DNA of 64,000 nt from Wolbachia endosymbiont of Ctenocephalides felis wCfeF (lineage in GTDB: Bacteria > Pseudomonadota > Alphaproteobacteria > Rickettsiales > Anaplasmataceae), in NCBI GenBank assembly GCA_028571325.1, contig CP116767.1, forward strand, positions 587,150-651,149, in the 5' to 3' direction. The notes beneath the pieces were generated by a model. That model made no database searches and was not told the DNA's origin. It was given only the letters and a program-made list of their open reading frames with translations. The position numbers were made by a program, and so were the translations under genes. Of the stretch, positions 1 to 9,323 are shown piece by piece (the stretch's first letter is position 1; the number at the start of each line of letters is the position of its first letter).

Positions 1-2637
1 TGCTGCTGATACCACCTTTTCTTTACTCTCTGTTTTAAATAAGGTAACTCCCTGAGTGCTACGTCCTGTGATTCTAATATCATCCACTGAAATGCGAATT
101 AACTTTCCTTTATCTGTAATGAGCATTATATTGTCACCCTGCTCAACTGGAAAACTAGCAACGACACTACCATTTCTGCTGGTAGTAAGAATATTGGTGA
201 TACCAACACCACCCCTATTGGTTACTCTGTACTCATACGCAGAAGTTCTTTTACCAAATCCATTTTCGGTAATGGTTAGTATAAACTCCTCATTCATCGC
301 AAGTTTTAAGAATAATTCACTGTCTATTCCCAAATCGTTCAAAGTCTTTTCTAACTTAGAATCAACGGCATTGTTAGTAGCAGCTTCTAGTCTTTTTGCA
401 AGTGGAACTTTTAGGTAAAGTTCTTTTGTTTCTGTTGTGACACCTATACCGTTTAGTATGGTCATGGATATCACGCTGTCGCTCTTTACAAGTTTGATGC
501 CTCTTACACCATCTGAATTGCGGCTTTTGAATTGGCGAACATCACTTACAACAAATCTGATGCTTTTTCCAAGCGTCGTTGAAAGTAAAACGTGATCAAT
601 TTCGTTGCATACTTTAACCGATACTAATTTGTCTCCTTCATCGAGCTTGATTGCTATCTTTCCATTACTTGGAATATAGTGAAAATCTGCTAAGGAGTTA
701 CGCCTTATGTTTCCATGAGCAGTAGCAAAGACTATATTCTGATTTTCATCATTCTCACTTGGGAGCGGCATGATGTTAGTTATAGTTTCACCTTCAGTGA
801 GAGGAAATACATTGACAAGCGCTCTTCCACGTGCTGTTGGCTCTGCAAGAGGTAATTTATAAACCTTTAACCTGTAAACTCTGCCAATATTAGAAAAGAA
901 TAAAAGGCTAGTGTGGGTATTTCCAACAAACAATTTCGTGGTTACATCTTCTTCCTTTAATCCCTGTCCCAGCTTTCCTTTTCCACCACGACGCTGAGTT
1001 CTATAGTGAGAAAGCTTCACGCGCTTAATGTAACCATTCATAGTTACGGTTACCACCATATCCTCTTGTGGAATGAGATCTTCAGCTTCAATGTCTACAT
1101 CTGATTCTTCTATTGAAGTTTTTCGCGGCACGGCAAATCTGTTCTTTATTTCTTGTAAATTATTTTTTATTTCTTTCATCAATTTCTCTTCCGAGCCAAG
1201 AAAAGCGATATATTCTTTTATCAGGCTGATCATTGAATTTAGCTCAGCTTCTAATTTGCCTTTTTCAAGACCTGTTAAGCGTTGCAATTTCATGTCAAGA
1301 ATAGCCTTCGTCTGCAGCTCAGTTAATCTGTACACTCCGTCTTTTAAAAAGCTCTCACTGTCTGAAATCAAGCTAATAATCGTGTTTATTTCCGCTGAAG
1401 TCTTCCACTCCTTATTTAAAAGCTCTTTGCTTGCTTCCTCAGGATCTTTTGCACCACGGATGATTTTTATCACTTCATCTATGCTCAAGACTGCAATATA
1501 GAGCCCTATGTATATATGAGCTCTTTCCCTCGTTTTTCTTAGACGAAATTCCGTTCTCCTGATTAGTACTTCTTTTCTAAAGTCAACAAAAGCAGCTATG
1601 ATTCCTTTCAATGACATCAAAGCAGGTCTGTTGTTGCTGAGAACCAAAGTGTTAACACTAAAGCTACTTCTTAGGGGAGTAAGGCCCAATATTTGATTCA
1701 GTATGAAATCTGCTGCGGTATTTTTCCTAAGATCAATCACTACCCTAATGCCGGACTTATCGGACTCATCCCGGATTTCAGTTATGCCATCAATTTTCTT
1801 CTCTTTTACGAGTTCACCTATTTTCTCAATTAATTTTACTTTATTTACCTGGTAAGGTATTTCGTCAATAACTATTGCTTGCCTATCTTGCGGCAGATCT
1901 TCTATATGAGTTTTACCTTGTACAACAATTGAACCTCGGCCTGTGGCAAACGCTGATCTTATTCCAGACCTACCAAGAATCGTTCCACCGGTTGGAAAAT
2001 CCGGCCCTGGCACCACTTCAAGCAATTCATCTAAAGTTACTTCAGGATTGTCTATATATAACATGCAGGCATCAATTACCTCACCAAGGTTATGAGAAGG
2101 AATGTTGGTTGCCATACCAACTGCAACACCACTTGCACCGTTTACCAATAGATTCGGAAACTCTGCAGGTAGTACAACTGGCTCTGTTTCATTTCCATCG
2201 TAGTTTGGCCTAAAGTCAACAGTATCTTCATCGATATCATTCAATAAAAAATGCGACACTTTGTGGAGCCTTGCTTCTGTATATCGCATCGAAGCTGGTG
2301 GATCTCCATCTATTGAACCAAAATTACCTTGTCCATCAATAAGTGGTAAAAGAAGAGAGAAATTTTGAGCCATTCTGACCAAGGAGTCATAAATAGCCAT
2401 GTCACCGTGTGGGTGATATTTCCCCATTACGTCCCCAACTATACGAGCTGCCTTTTTATATGGCTTACCAGCATCGTACCCTGCCCTTGACATTGCATAT
2501 AATATGCGCCTATGAACAGGTTTAAACCCATCGCGCACGTCAGGTATAGCCCGGCTTATGATCACGCTCATTGCGTAAGAGAGATAAGAATCTTCCAGCT
2601 CTTTCACTATTGAAACTGGTACTATGTTGTCTTGCAT
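1..2637 (-). CDS. gyrA: DNA gyrase subunit A, 3' end beyond window
   Basis: Breakage-reunion subunit of DNA gyrase, which introduces negative supercoils into the chromosome together with GyrB. The gene starts at the ATG on the minus strand at 2637 ([10 protein letters not shown]) and stays open for 879 codons to the window edge, so only the extreme C-terminus is missing. Seen: the N-terminal winged-helix/tower region with RDGLKPVHRR, the catalytic tyrosine in SMRYTEARL, and the GyrA box QRRGGKG that opens the DNA-wrapping beta-pinwheel. The quinolone-determining stretch reads [10 protein letters not shown], so the residue equivalent to E. coli Ser83 is Met80, while the Asp87 equivalent (Asp84) is kept. 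A tRNA-Val lies divergently upstream. Identity is certain. Confidence 0.98.
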   Translation of the reverse strand, partial: MQDNIVPVSIVKELEDSYLSYAMSVIISRAIPDVRDGFKPVHRRILYAMSRAGYDAGKPYKKAARIVGDVMGKYHPHGDMAIYDSLVRMAQNFSLLLPLIDGQGNFGSIDGDPPASMRYTEARLHKVSHFLLNDIDEDTVDFRPNYDGNETEPVVLPAEFPNLLVNGASGVAVGMATNIPSHNLGEVIDACMLYIDNPEVTLDELLEVVPGPDFPTGGTILGRSGIRSAFATGRGSIVVQGKTHIEDLPQDRQAIVIDEIPYQVNKVKLIEKIGELVKEKKIDGITEIRDESDKSGIRVVIDLRKNTAADFILNQILGLTPLRSSFSVNTLVLSNNRPALMSLKGIIAAFVDFRKEVLIRRTEFRLRKTRERAHIYIGLYIAVLSIDEVIKIIRGAKDPEEASKELLNKEWKTSAEINTIISLISDSESFLKDGVYRLTELQTKAILDMKLQRLTGLEKGKLEAELNSMISLIKEYIAFLGSEEKLMKEIKNNLQEIKNRFAVPRKTSIEESDVDIEAEDLIPQEDMVVTVTMNGYIKRVKLSHYRTQRRGGKGKLGQGLKEEDVTTKLFVGNTHTSLLFFSNIGRVYRLKVYKLPLAEPTARGRALVNVFPLTEGETITNIMPLPSENDENQNIVFATAHGNIRRNSLADFHYIPSNGKIAIKLDEGDKLVSVKVCNEIDHVLLSTTLGKSIRFVVSDVRQFKSRNSDGVRGIKLVKSDSVISMTILNGIGVTTETKELYLKVPLAKRLEAATNNAVDSKLEKTLNDLGIDSELFLKLAMNEEFILTITENGFGKRTSAYEYRVTNRGGVGITNILTTSRNGSVVASFPVEQGDNIMLITDKGKLIRISVDDIRITGRSTQGVTLFKTESKEKVVSAA

Positions 2638-2768
2638 TTTCTATACTTTAATCGAAGTAATTGTAATCTTAACATTTAGTTAAGCAAATGGTCAATGAGA
2701 AATTAGACAGCATGTGGTTCTACTTTTTGTTTACAATAATAATATTGAGCTATAGAATTACACTAAAG

Positions 2769-2844
2769 GGGCAATTAGCTCAGCTGGTAGAGCATCTCGT
2801 TTACACCGAGGAGGTCGGCAGTTCAAGTCTGTCATTGCCCACCA
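2769..2844 (+). tRNA. tRNA-Val (anticodon TAC)
   Basis: Cloverleaf with 7-bp acceptor stem GGGCAAT/ATTGCCC, D-arm AGCTCAGCTGGTAGAGC, anticodon loop TTTACAC (anticodon TAC, valine) and T-loop TTCAAGT. The discriminator is A2841 and the CCA end (2842-2844) is encoded in the DNA. Confidence 0.97.
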
Positions 2845-3099
2845 TATCGATTCTAGTATGTCACAAAATTCGCTATAACACCCTATTTTACTAGCTATAC
2901 ACACCGTTTTTTACATCTAATTATTTATTTAAAATCTTCTACTTTCTTTCTATAACTCTCTACCATTTTTCTAAAAGAGGTAGGTGCGGTTTTGGAAAAA
3001 GCAACAACTAGTATAAAAATATGTTTTACATATAAATTTAAGCTTTACTCATGCTGTATGTTGTATATAATATATTATCTGTCTAGGTTAGGAGGTGGT

Positions 3100-4632
3100 A
3101 TGGTTACTATTACGGAGTCAACAAAACGTATTGAAGAATCTGTTAGTAAGCAAGATAAAAATCAAAGGCTAAAAGAAAGTACTCAAGATTGCAGGGAAGG
3201 GCAAATTGACTATCAAGAGTTAGAGCAAACTGACGAGTGTGTTACATCTGGGCTATTGAATTTACAGCGGCCGGATACAGGATCACAGAACTCTGATGAC
3301 TGTCCAATTTTTGAAAATGACATAGCAGATTTAGGTGATTACAGCTCGTTTTTTCAGGGGATAAGTGATCGTCCGGAACTCTACGACTTTGATCAGAACC
3401 ATGAAACTGAGAAGATTGCTGACACATGTGTAGGGCATGTGCTGTCAGATCAGAGCAAAATTGATGATAGCTCAACTGATGACAGCGATTCAGATTTGGA
3501 AAGCGATTATTATTATCCTATTAGCCCAAGTAGTTATTACCCTATTAGTTCAAAAGACTCAGCTTTAATTAATCTAGATCCTACATTAACTAAAAATGAG
3601 AAAGGTCTCGTTGATGAATTTTGTAAAAAGTTAGCAGGTGTGACAGAAAAAAATGATCAGGATTACAAGGAAGGTAAGCGTAAAGATCTTACAACTTCTT
3701 TAAACCGTGTAAAGTATGTAATAGATAAATATTTGCAAAAAGGAATAAGACTAAATTTAAAATGTAGTGACGGTAAACATACTGTGACAAGTTTGGTATT
3801 CAAAGAGATAATAAATATCCTTGATAGAATACCACAGCATGAAGAATTATCATCTTACGAGGATGTATCGAATGAATTAACAGACGATAAAAATATAGAG
3901 ATTACACGCAATATCATGAGTGATTTACTATTAAGAGGTGGAAGAGTAAAACGCAGTTCCTTTTATGATGATAAATTACTATATGCAACTTATGGGTTTA
4001 GTTATGAGATTTTTGCAGAATGTGAGGAAATTGATAACAGGCTAAAAAATATAGCATACGAGAGTATTGTAAACAAAAGTGAACAAGCTCAAAAAGATGG
4101 GTTAAAAGTAGATAGGGATAATGGATATTTTTATGCGAAGTATCCACAAGATAGTGTTATTGAAGTTGCAAAAATTCTAAATAACGAAGAAGTCAAAAAT
4201 TTAAATTTAAGTGTTAGCATACTCAAAATTGGAGAAAGTGTAGTTAGAATTGAAAACGAGGAAGGAATAAGAAATTACACAGATCTTACAGATGGTAGCG
4301 ATATAGTATTAACTTTCTACACCAGTTTGGGAGAACCAGAAGTGAGATTATACCCTGATACGCAAGACACAAATCTCATAAGGGTAGAAATAAACAGTCA
4401 AGATCTGCTAGAGCAATTAAAAAACTGCAATGAAAAAATAGGAAAGAATTGCTTACTAGGAGGGTTGCCAGTTAGTGAGGCTATAGAGCAAGGATCTTTT
4501 GTCAGATCTGGAAAATCAATGCGCTCTGAAGTGATAGGTCAATCTGATAGAAAGCAAATGGACTCTTGGGCAATGCGTGAAGAATTAAGAAGAATCTCAG
4601 GTACAGAAAGGGAAAAAATTATTATGCCTTGA
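3100..4632 (+). CDS. acidic orphan protein, function unknown
   Basis: I do not recognise a family. The reading frame is open from a TTG at 2992, but the ATG at 3100 is chosen because GGAGG (3091-3095) sits just upstream, giving 510 residues. The first ~150 residues are low-complexity and very acidic, with a DDSSTDDSDSDLESD run followed by a short direct repeat (YYYPIS...YYPISS). From about residue 160 the protein looks globular and mostly helical, rich in K and E. There is no signal peptide or membrane segment. A TATAAT at 3066-3071 could be its -10 box. A soluble, acidic, lineage-restricted protein of this kind in Wolbachia may be an effector, but nothing here proves that. Confidence 0.75.
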   Translation: MVTITESTKRIEESVSKQDKNQRLKESTQDCREGQIDYQELEQTDECVTSGLLNLQRPDTGSQNSDDCPIFENDIADLGDYSSFFQGISDRPELYDFDQNHETEKIADTCVGHVLSDQSKIDDSSTDDSDSDLESDYYYPISPSSYYPISSKDSALINLDPTLTKNEKGLVDEFCKKLAGVTEKNDQDYKEGKRKDLTTSLNRVKYVIDKYLQKGIRLNLKCSDGKHTVTSLVFKEIINILDRIPQHEELSSYEDVSNELTDDKNIEITRNIMSDLLLRGGRVKRSSFYDDKLLYATYGFSYEIFAECEEIDNRLKNIAYESIVNKSEQAQKDGLKVDRDNGYFYAKYPQDSVIEVAKILNNEEVKNLNLSVSILKIGESVVRIENEEGIRNYTDLTDGSDIVLTFYTSLGEPEVRLYPDTQDTNLIRVEINSQDLLEQLKNCNEKIGKNCLLGGLPVSEAIEQGSFVRSGKSMRSEVIGQSDRKQMDSWAMREELRRISGTEREKIIMP

Positions 4633-4754
4633 AATTTTCTCTAGACAGTATGTCTAATCTTTTCTACTGTCCTGTTAGTAAGGCAGTAATTTAGCTTTTG
4701 TAGTTAATTAATTTTTGTGTTATAGAATAGTGTTTTTAATTTTTGTAGGGTAAT

Positions 4755-5243
4755 ATGTGGAACAGGGCGTGTAGAAAAGGAGTTATCTCAATATTGAGTT
4801 TTTTACTTGTTATCCTGGTCTTAGTGGTTGTAGTCCAAGTTTTTACCAGGGGCCGAAGTTGTATCAAAGCTAGTGATCAGGATATCGAAGCGTTGTTTAA
4901 TCGTTGGAATGATTCGTTAAAAACTGGCGATGCTTATCAGGTTAACGCAAACTACACTGATGATGCAGTGTTGCTGCCAACTTTATCCTCTAGCCCTAGA
5001 ACAACTAGTGCTCAGCGTGTTGATTACTTTAAAGATTTTTTAGCTAAATATCCAACTGCAGAAATTGAATCACGCACTATAAACATTGGATGTAATAAAG
5101 CTGTCGATACAGGCTTATATACCTTCAGACTGAAGGACGGAAAGGAGTTACGCGCTCGTTACACGTTCACTTACAGGTGGGACAAGAATAAATGGCTAAT
5201 ATCATCGCATCACTCTTCATTGCCACCTGAGAACCACTCATAA
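4755..5243 (+). CDS. SnoaL-like / CaMKII-association-domain-like protein (DUF4440 type)
   Basis: A 162-residue protein with one N-terminal membrane segment (about residues 12-32, FLLVILVLVVVVQVF), so probably an anchored or exported periplasmic protein. The rest resembles the NTF2/SnoaL fold: the start DIEALFNRWNDSLKTGDAYQVNANYTDDAVLLPT is typical of the SgcJ/EcaC and DUF4440 group, and it ends in the usual strand YTFTYRWDKNKWLISSHHSS. Proteins of this fold bind small ligands or oligomerise; no specific reaction can be assigned. It stands alone, with a type A repeat immediately downstream. Confidence 0.75.
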   Translation: MWNRACRKGVISILSFLLVILVLVVVVQVFTRGRSCIKASDQDIEALFNRWNDSLKTGDAYQVNANYTDDAVLLPTLSSSPRTTSAQRVDYFKDFLAKYPTAEIESRTINIGCNKAVDTGLYTFRLKDGKELRARYTFTYRWDKNKWLISSHHSSLPPENHS

Positions 5244-5304
5244 CTTTGGGGCTTTGGCATGGCTATAGAACTTTCGTCGCAGCGTATTGGATTCAACAGA
5301 AACG

Positions 5305-5792
5305 AAAAAAACTACTTGACAACCTTCGCCGGTCCCCTTACAATAAAATTGTGGGTGTTTTAGGCCTAAAATTTATCTTTAATCTTGTATTAAGCGACAA
5401 AAGCACAGTATAAAACAAGGCGTGTTATGTTTTATTTTTGCAGCATGGACACTGCATGTCTTTATAATTTTTTGTCTACATTAGCTGAGCCTCGCTTACT
5501 AAGCGGTGTAAGAGAGAACCGGACGCCAAGTTTTTGAGAGAACAGTAAACAACTCACATTGCGGGGTTTCTTTTGTCTTTTTTTTAAATTAGTTAAAATC
5601 TTAACCAATCTCATTTTTTTCACAAAAAAATTGCTTGACAAGTTTCGACATTTCCCTTATCATAAGATTATGGGTATTTACAACCCCAAGGTCAGCTACT
5701 TGTCAAGCATATAGAGCATTAACGCCAAGTTATTAAAATAGATATTGGCCAGGGCTTCTTTTGTCTTTTTCTCTATTTAGTAAATTTCTTAA
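5305..5792 (+). repeat. dispersed intergenic repeat, type A copy 1
   Basis: Begins with AAAAAAACTAC and a promoter-like pair: TTGACA (5316-5321), 17 bases, TACAAT (5339-5344). It contains ACGCCAAG near 5523, a pyrimidine tract near 5565-5585, then a second pair TTGACA (5635-5640), 17 bases, TATCAT (5658-5663). The second pair lies inside a palindrome (GCTTGACAAG 5633-5642, CTTGTCAAGC 5700-5709). A second ACGCCAAG and pyrimidine tract follow, and it ends in TAAATTTCTTAA. Nearly the same sequence recurs near 17.7-18.2, 29.7-30.1 and 50.6-51.1 kb. Confidence 0.9.
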
Positions 5793-5916
5793 GCATGAAG
5801 GTTACACCAACTTTCGTTATCGGAAAGTCAATTTATTTCTTAAAATTTTTAGATTTTCTTTTGATTTTATATCAGAATAAATATATAAAACTTTAAGATG
5901 TACAGTCCCAGAGTGT

Positions 5917-5993
5917 GATGGTATGATAAAATACGAGAAAAAAATACCATCAAAGGAGGAATTATGGGAAAGCTATATACAATGCAGTTGTGA
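5917..5993 (+). other. hairpin plus strong RBS and 9-codon ORF upstream of ccmC
   Basis: GATGGTAT (5917-5924) pairs perfectly with ATACCATC (5944-5951), followed at once by AAAGGAGG and an ATG (5964) that opens only nine codons (MGKLYTMQL, stop at 5991-5993). Another frame (AIYNAVVIEIALICWSM) reads like decayed coding sequence. This is either a leader peptide for the gene that starts 100 bases downstream or the 5' stub of a dead gene. Confidence 0.4.
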
Positions 5994-6096
5994 TTGAAAT
6001 TGCGCTAATTTGCTGGTCTATGTAAACATAGGCACTATCTTGTTGATAAAGTTCAAACTAACTGATAAATTCTTAACACAGTTATTGTTGAAATGA

Positions 6097-6807
6097 ATGT
6101 TTTTACTAAAACCTACACATCTCTCTTATTTTTCCAAAAAAGCTTTGCCTTGGCTTGGGGCTGCGTGTTTCGTATGTTTTTTAGTTGGAGTATTTCTAGC
6201 TTTATTCTTCTCTCCAGAAGATTATAAACAAGGAGAAATTGTACGAATTATGTATCTTCACGTGCCTTCTGCATGGCTTTCTCTTGGAATATATGGATTA
6301 ATTGCAGCGCTCAGCTTCACCTCCTTAGTGTGGAATAACAGCATTGCTAGCGTTTTGGCCCATGCAGCCGCTCCTGCAGGAACAGTCTTTTCTGCAATAT
6401 GCTTAATCACGGGTAGCATCTGGGGGAAAGGAACCTGGGGCACTTGGTGGGTATGGGATGCAAGGCTCACTTCAATGTTGATCTTATTTTTCCTATACGT
6501 TGGATACCTTTCGCTGTGGAGCGCTTTTGATAATGAAGAAAGAGCTAAAAAATCAGCAGCAGTATTTGCCATCTTTAGTGCTGTAAATATCCCCATAGTA
6601 AAATTTTCCGTGAACTTGTGGGCTACTCTCCACCAGCCAGCGAGTATTCTCAGAAAAGGTGGAGTAGCGATAGAAGGTTCTCTACTGCTGCCATTAATTG
6701 CAATGTTTGTATTTTGCGCCACATTTTTTTTAGTAGTATGGACACTCTATTCACTTCACCTGATTAATTTGTATAAGATAAAGAGAGAAATTAGTGCGCG
6801 GTATTAG
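6097..6807 (+). CDS. ccmC: cytochrome c biogenesis protein / heme exporter permease CcmC
   Basis: Inner-membrane protein that binds heme at the periplasmic face and hands it to CcmE for c-type cytochrome maturation. At 236 residues it has the normal length, with six predicted membrane helices. Diagnostic residues are visible: the tryptophan-rich WWD motif (GKGTWGTWWVWDARLTS, about 112-128) and the two flanking heme-ligand histidines in MYLHVPSAW and ATLHQPAS. The ATG at 6097 gives a start typical of the family. The acetyltransferase gene follows after 14 bases and may be co-transcribed. Confidence 0.96.
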   Translation: MFLLKPTHLSYFSKKALPWLGAACFVCFLVGVFLALFFSPEDYKQGEIVRIMYLHVPSAWLSLGIYGLIAALSFTSLVWNNSIASVLAHAAAPAGTVFSAICLITGSIWGKGTWGTWWVWDARLTSMLILFFLYVGYLSLWSAFDNEERAKKSAAVFAIFSAVNIPIVKFSVNLWATLHQPASILRKGGVAIEGSLLLPLIAMFVFCATFFLVVWTLYSLHLINLYKIKREISARY

Positions 6808-6821
6808 ATAGTTTCGTAATC

Positions 6822-7568
6822 ATGAAGGAAAATATGCTGGAGAAAATTAAGCAAAATACCTTTGGTCACTTCAAATATTTGCCTGAAGCTGCAGGTTTTA
6901 GTGTAAAAACAGACCAGGCCCTCACGATAATTAACTGTGGGCTCGGGTCTTCGATGTTTAACATCGTTTGTGGCGACTACCACGCAGAAAAGGTTCAAAG
7001 TGTTATAGACGAATTTAAAGGTCAGCCTTTCGCGTGGTGGATTAGCCCATCGATTGAGTCAAAAGCATTAAGCAGAAAATTGCTGGAGCACGGCTTTATT
7101 ACCGAAACTGAAGAGCGTGCTATGTTGTGTGATCTAACTAATTTTGAAAGCAGAAACAACCAACTTATCAAAATAGAGCAAGTATTGAACCGAGGTCAAC
7201 TTGAACATTTCATCAAAGTTCTTGAAACATATGATGTAACAGCATGTAGCTTTTATGAAAAACTCACAGAACCACTCCTAAATCAACAAGAAAAATTGTT
7301 CGTTGGGTATGAAGATAATATTCCCGTAGTAATTGCTATTCTTTTTATCCACAGTGACACATCCGGCATTTTTAGCTTGATAACAGAAGAAAGTAAAAGG
7401 GGGCTTGGGTATGGTACCCAAATGATAACTCATCTTATGGATATTGCTAGAAAAATCGGTGTAAGATATGCGACTCTTTCTGCGTCAAGTGATTCAGGAT
7501 ATCGAATCTATGAGCGCTTGGGGTTTCATACGTTTGGTCAATTTGAGTGTTTTGAATGGAGGAGTTAA
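6822..7568 (+). CDS. GNAT-family N-acetyltransferase
   Basis: A 248-residue protein with the C-terminal acetyl-CoA-binding GNAT fold. Motif A is seen as SKRGLGYGTQMITHLMDIA (the R-x-x-G-x-G loop plus helix), followed by a motif-B-like end (SDSGYRIYERLGF). The N-terminal half is less conserved and probably sets the substrate, which I cannot name. It follows ccmC by 14 bases on the same strand. The TAA stop (7566-7568) is made at the junction with a type B repeat: T comes from the gene side and AA from the repeat's A-run, so the natural C-terminus may have been trimmed or replaced. Confidence 0.88.
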   Translation: MKENMLEKIKQNTFGHFKYLPEAAGFSVKTDQALTIINCGLGSSMFNIVCGDYHAEKVQSVIDEFKGQPFAWWISPSIESKALSRKLLEHGFITETEERAMLCDLTNFESRNNQLIKIEQVLNRGQLEHFIKVLETYDVTACSFYEKLTEPLLNQQEKLFVGYEDNIPVVIAILFIHSDTSGIFSLITEESKRGLGYGTQMITHLMDIARKIGVRYATLSASSDSGYRIYERLGFHTFGQFECFEWRS

Positions 7569-8023
7569 AAAACTACTTGACAAATCTCACCAAACCTATT
7601 ATCATAGTACTGAAGCTATTATTTATCTTCAGTCTGTGCAGATTAAATGAGAAAAAAACTTAGCATATTTGGCGTCTCATGTTTAATTTTTCGCACTATG
7701 TGCACTGCATGTCTTTTTAAAACTTCTGGTTTCTTACCTATACAAGCTCAAACGCGCTTATAAGTCGTTTAAGACAGTATAGAACGTCAAATAGACAAGG
7801 GAGAATTTGAATACTAGCTGCCTCAGAGTTTTTTTGCCTTTTTTTCCTGCTTAGTAAATTTCTTAACGTTTACAGTTTTGGTTATTTGCATTTAAAAGTA
7901 GCTGAATCGTAGCGCTGAAAATAAAAACGCCGATATTTGAGGTACATATAAATAATTAGCCACCGACCGGGGCTTCTTTTGCTTTTTTTCTCGCTTGGTA
8001 AATTTCTTAATATTTATAGCTAA
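7567..8023 (+). repeat. dispersed intergenic repeat, type B copy 1 (left arm of a large inverted repeat)
   Basis: Head AAAAAACTAC with TTGACA (7577-7582), 17 bases, TATCAT (7600-7605). TTTGGCGT (7668-7675) can pair with ACGTCAAA (7784-7791) through one G-U pair. Two tail modules follow, the second with ACGCCG near 7930 and the pyrimidine tract near 7970-7990. It is matched in inverted orientation by 9324-9780. Confidence 0.9.
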
Positions 8024-8062
8024 TTGCAATTTATGAACGAATATTTGTTTTTGCAACAAATG

Positions 8063-9282
8063 GTGTCATTCCAGCGCGTGACGCACAACTGTACGAACAT
8101 TCTTAAAAAGAGTATAATGAGAGAAAAGTATTGAGGTATGAGACGTTTTACTACAAAGAAATAATATCAAAATTGCCAAAGGTAGAGCTGGACAAAATAG
8201 GTGAAGCTGTTGGTGTCGATTACAAGGTTAGCAAACTTACAGGGGAGAATATATTTAATTTGCTATTATATAGCATATTGGAGAAAAATGAGCTAAGTTT
8301 GCGCACTATTGAGGAAAATTACCGCCGCATGTTTAACCTAGATACACGTCATTCATCAGCTGCAAGTCGTTTGAAAACAATACCTACTGAGTACTTTGAA
8401 AAGATTTTTTTGTTTATTTTACAGAGTTTTTGCAGCTCAAAAGATCAAAAGAAATTGATGATCGTAGATTCAACAACACTTCAGCTATCAAGCAAATTAT
8501 TGCAGCTTGGCATTTCCTGCAAAAACACAAAATATTGCCAAAAAAACATGATAAAATGCACAATTGCAACAGATGGAAGATTTGCAAAGCTGCTTAATTT
8601 ATGTACTCAAGCAGAGGGTTTTTCAGATGTTCCGAGAAGTGTTGCTCAATCACGGTAAAGAGTCGATTTGCATATTTGATCGTGGGTTACAAAAACGTGC
8701 AACTTTTGAGGAGTTTATAAAGGAAGGTTTATTACCCGCGGCAACTTCGCTATAAAATAGTGCGAACCCACCAAGAGGTTAAGGGTCTGAGAACGGAAGC
8801 ACTTGAGCTGATGGAGGATGTCATAGTCAGATTGGGGCAAAATGGTTCGAGATTTTTGTCATTTGAGATCAGGTTGATTAGAGCAAAAGGTCAGGTAAAT
8901 GATGAGGTTCTCACATTTCTAACTAATATCTATGGAGTGTCTGCTATAGAGATCTGTGACCTCTATAAAAAACGTTGGTCAATAGAAGTGTTCTTTAAAT
9001 TTATCAAGCAGGAGCTCAAAGCATTTTCTTGGGTACAGCAAAAACACTATTATGGTTACACTGTACATGATTCTCATAGCTTCCGTTTTACTAACAGAGT
9101 ACAGGAAACGCAGTGGAATGGGGAGCTACAAGTTCGTTAGGCGTGCTTTTATGAACGAACTTAGACTTGAAATCCTGAAACCAGTCATTGAATACTGTGG
9201 CAGACAAAATCTACGATTATTACCTTTTTTCTTTTCCATAATTAATGTTCGTACAGCTGTGCGTTACGCGCTGGAATGACAC
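8063..9282 (+). mobile_element. IS4-family insertion sequence, inactivated
   Basis: Bounded by 39-bp inverted ends (8063-8101 and 9244-9282), both starting GTGTCATTCCAGCGCGT and differing at only two positions. Inverted similarity continues outward into the flanking type B repeats, so the true IS tip cannot be placed with certainty. The transposase inside is broken by frameshifts. Confidence 0.85.
8131..9279 (+). pseudogene. IS4-family transposase, multiple frameshifts
   Basis: Four overlapping reading frames together make one DDE transposase: 8131-8658 (N-terminus and first Asp, MIVDSTTLQLSS), about 8620-8755 (second Asp, ICIFDRG), 8760-9140 (YKKRWSIEVFFKFIKQELK, the YREK-type signature with the catalytic Glu) and 9052-9279 (C-terminus). 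At least three frameshifts separate them, so no active enzyme can be made without repeated recoding. IS4 enzymes cut and paste DNA at inverted repeat ends. The first frame opens at a TTG at 8131. Confidence 0.88.
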
Positions 9283-9323
9283 CACTTGTTGTAAAAACAA
9301 ATGTTCGTTCATAGATTGCAACT

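Noticed and set aside
1073..1501. 142-codon ORF on the plus strand
   Set aside because: Antisense shadow of gyrA.
2688..2894. 68-codon ORF across tRNA-Val
   Set aside because: Its codons are the tRNA itself.
7468..7650. 60-codon ORF overlapping the acetyltransferase end
   Set aside because: Runs out of frame through a real gene and into a repeat; no independent start signal.
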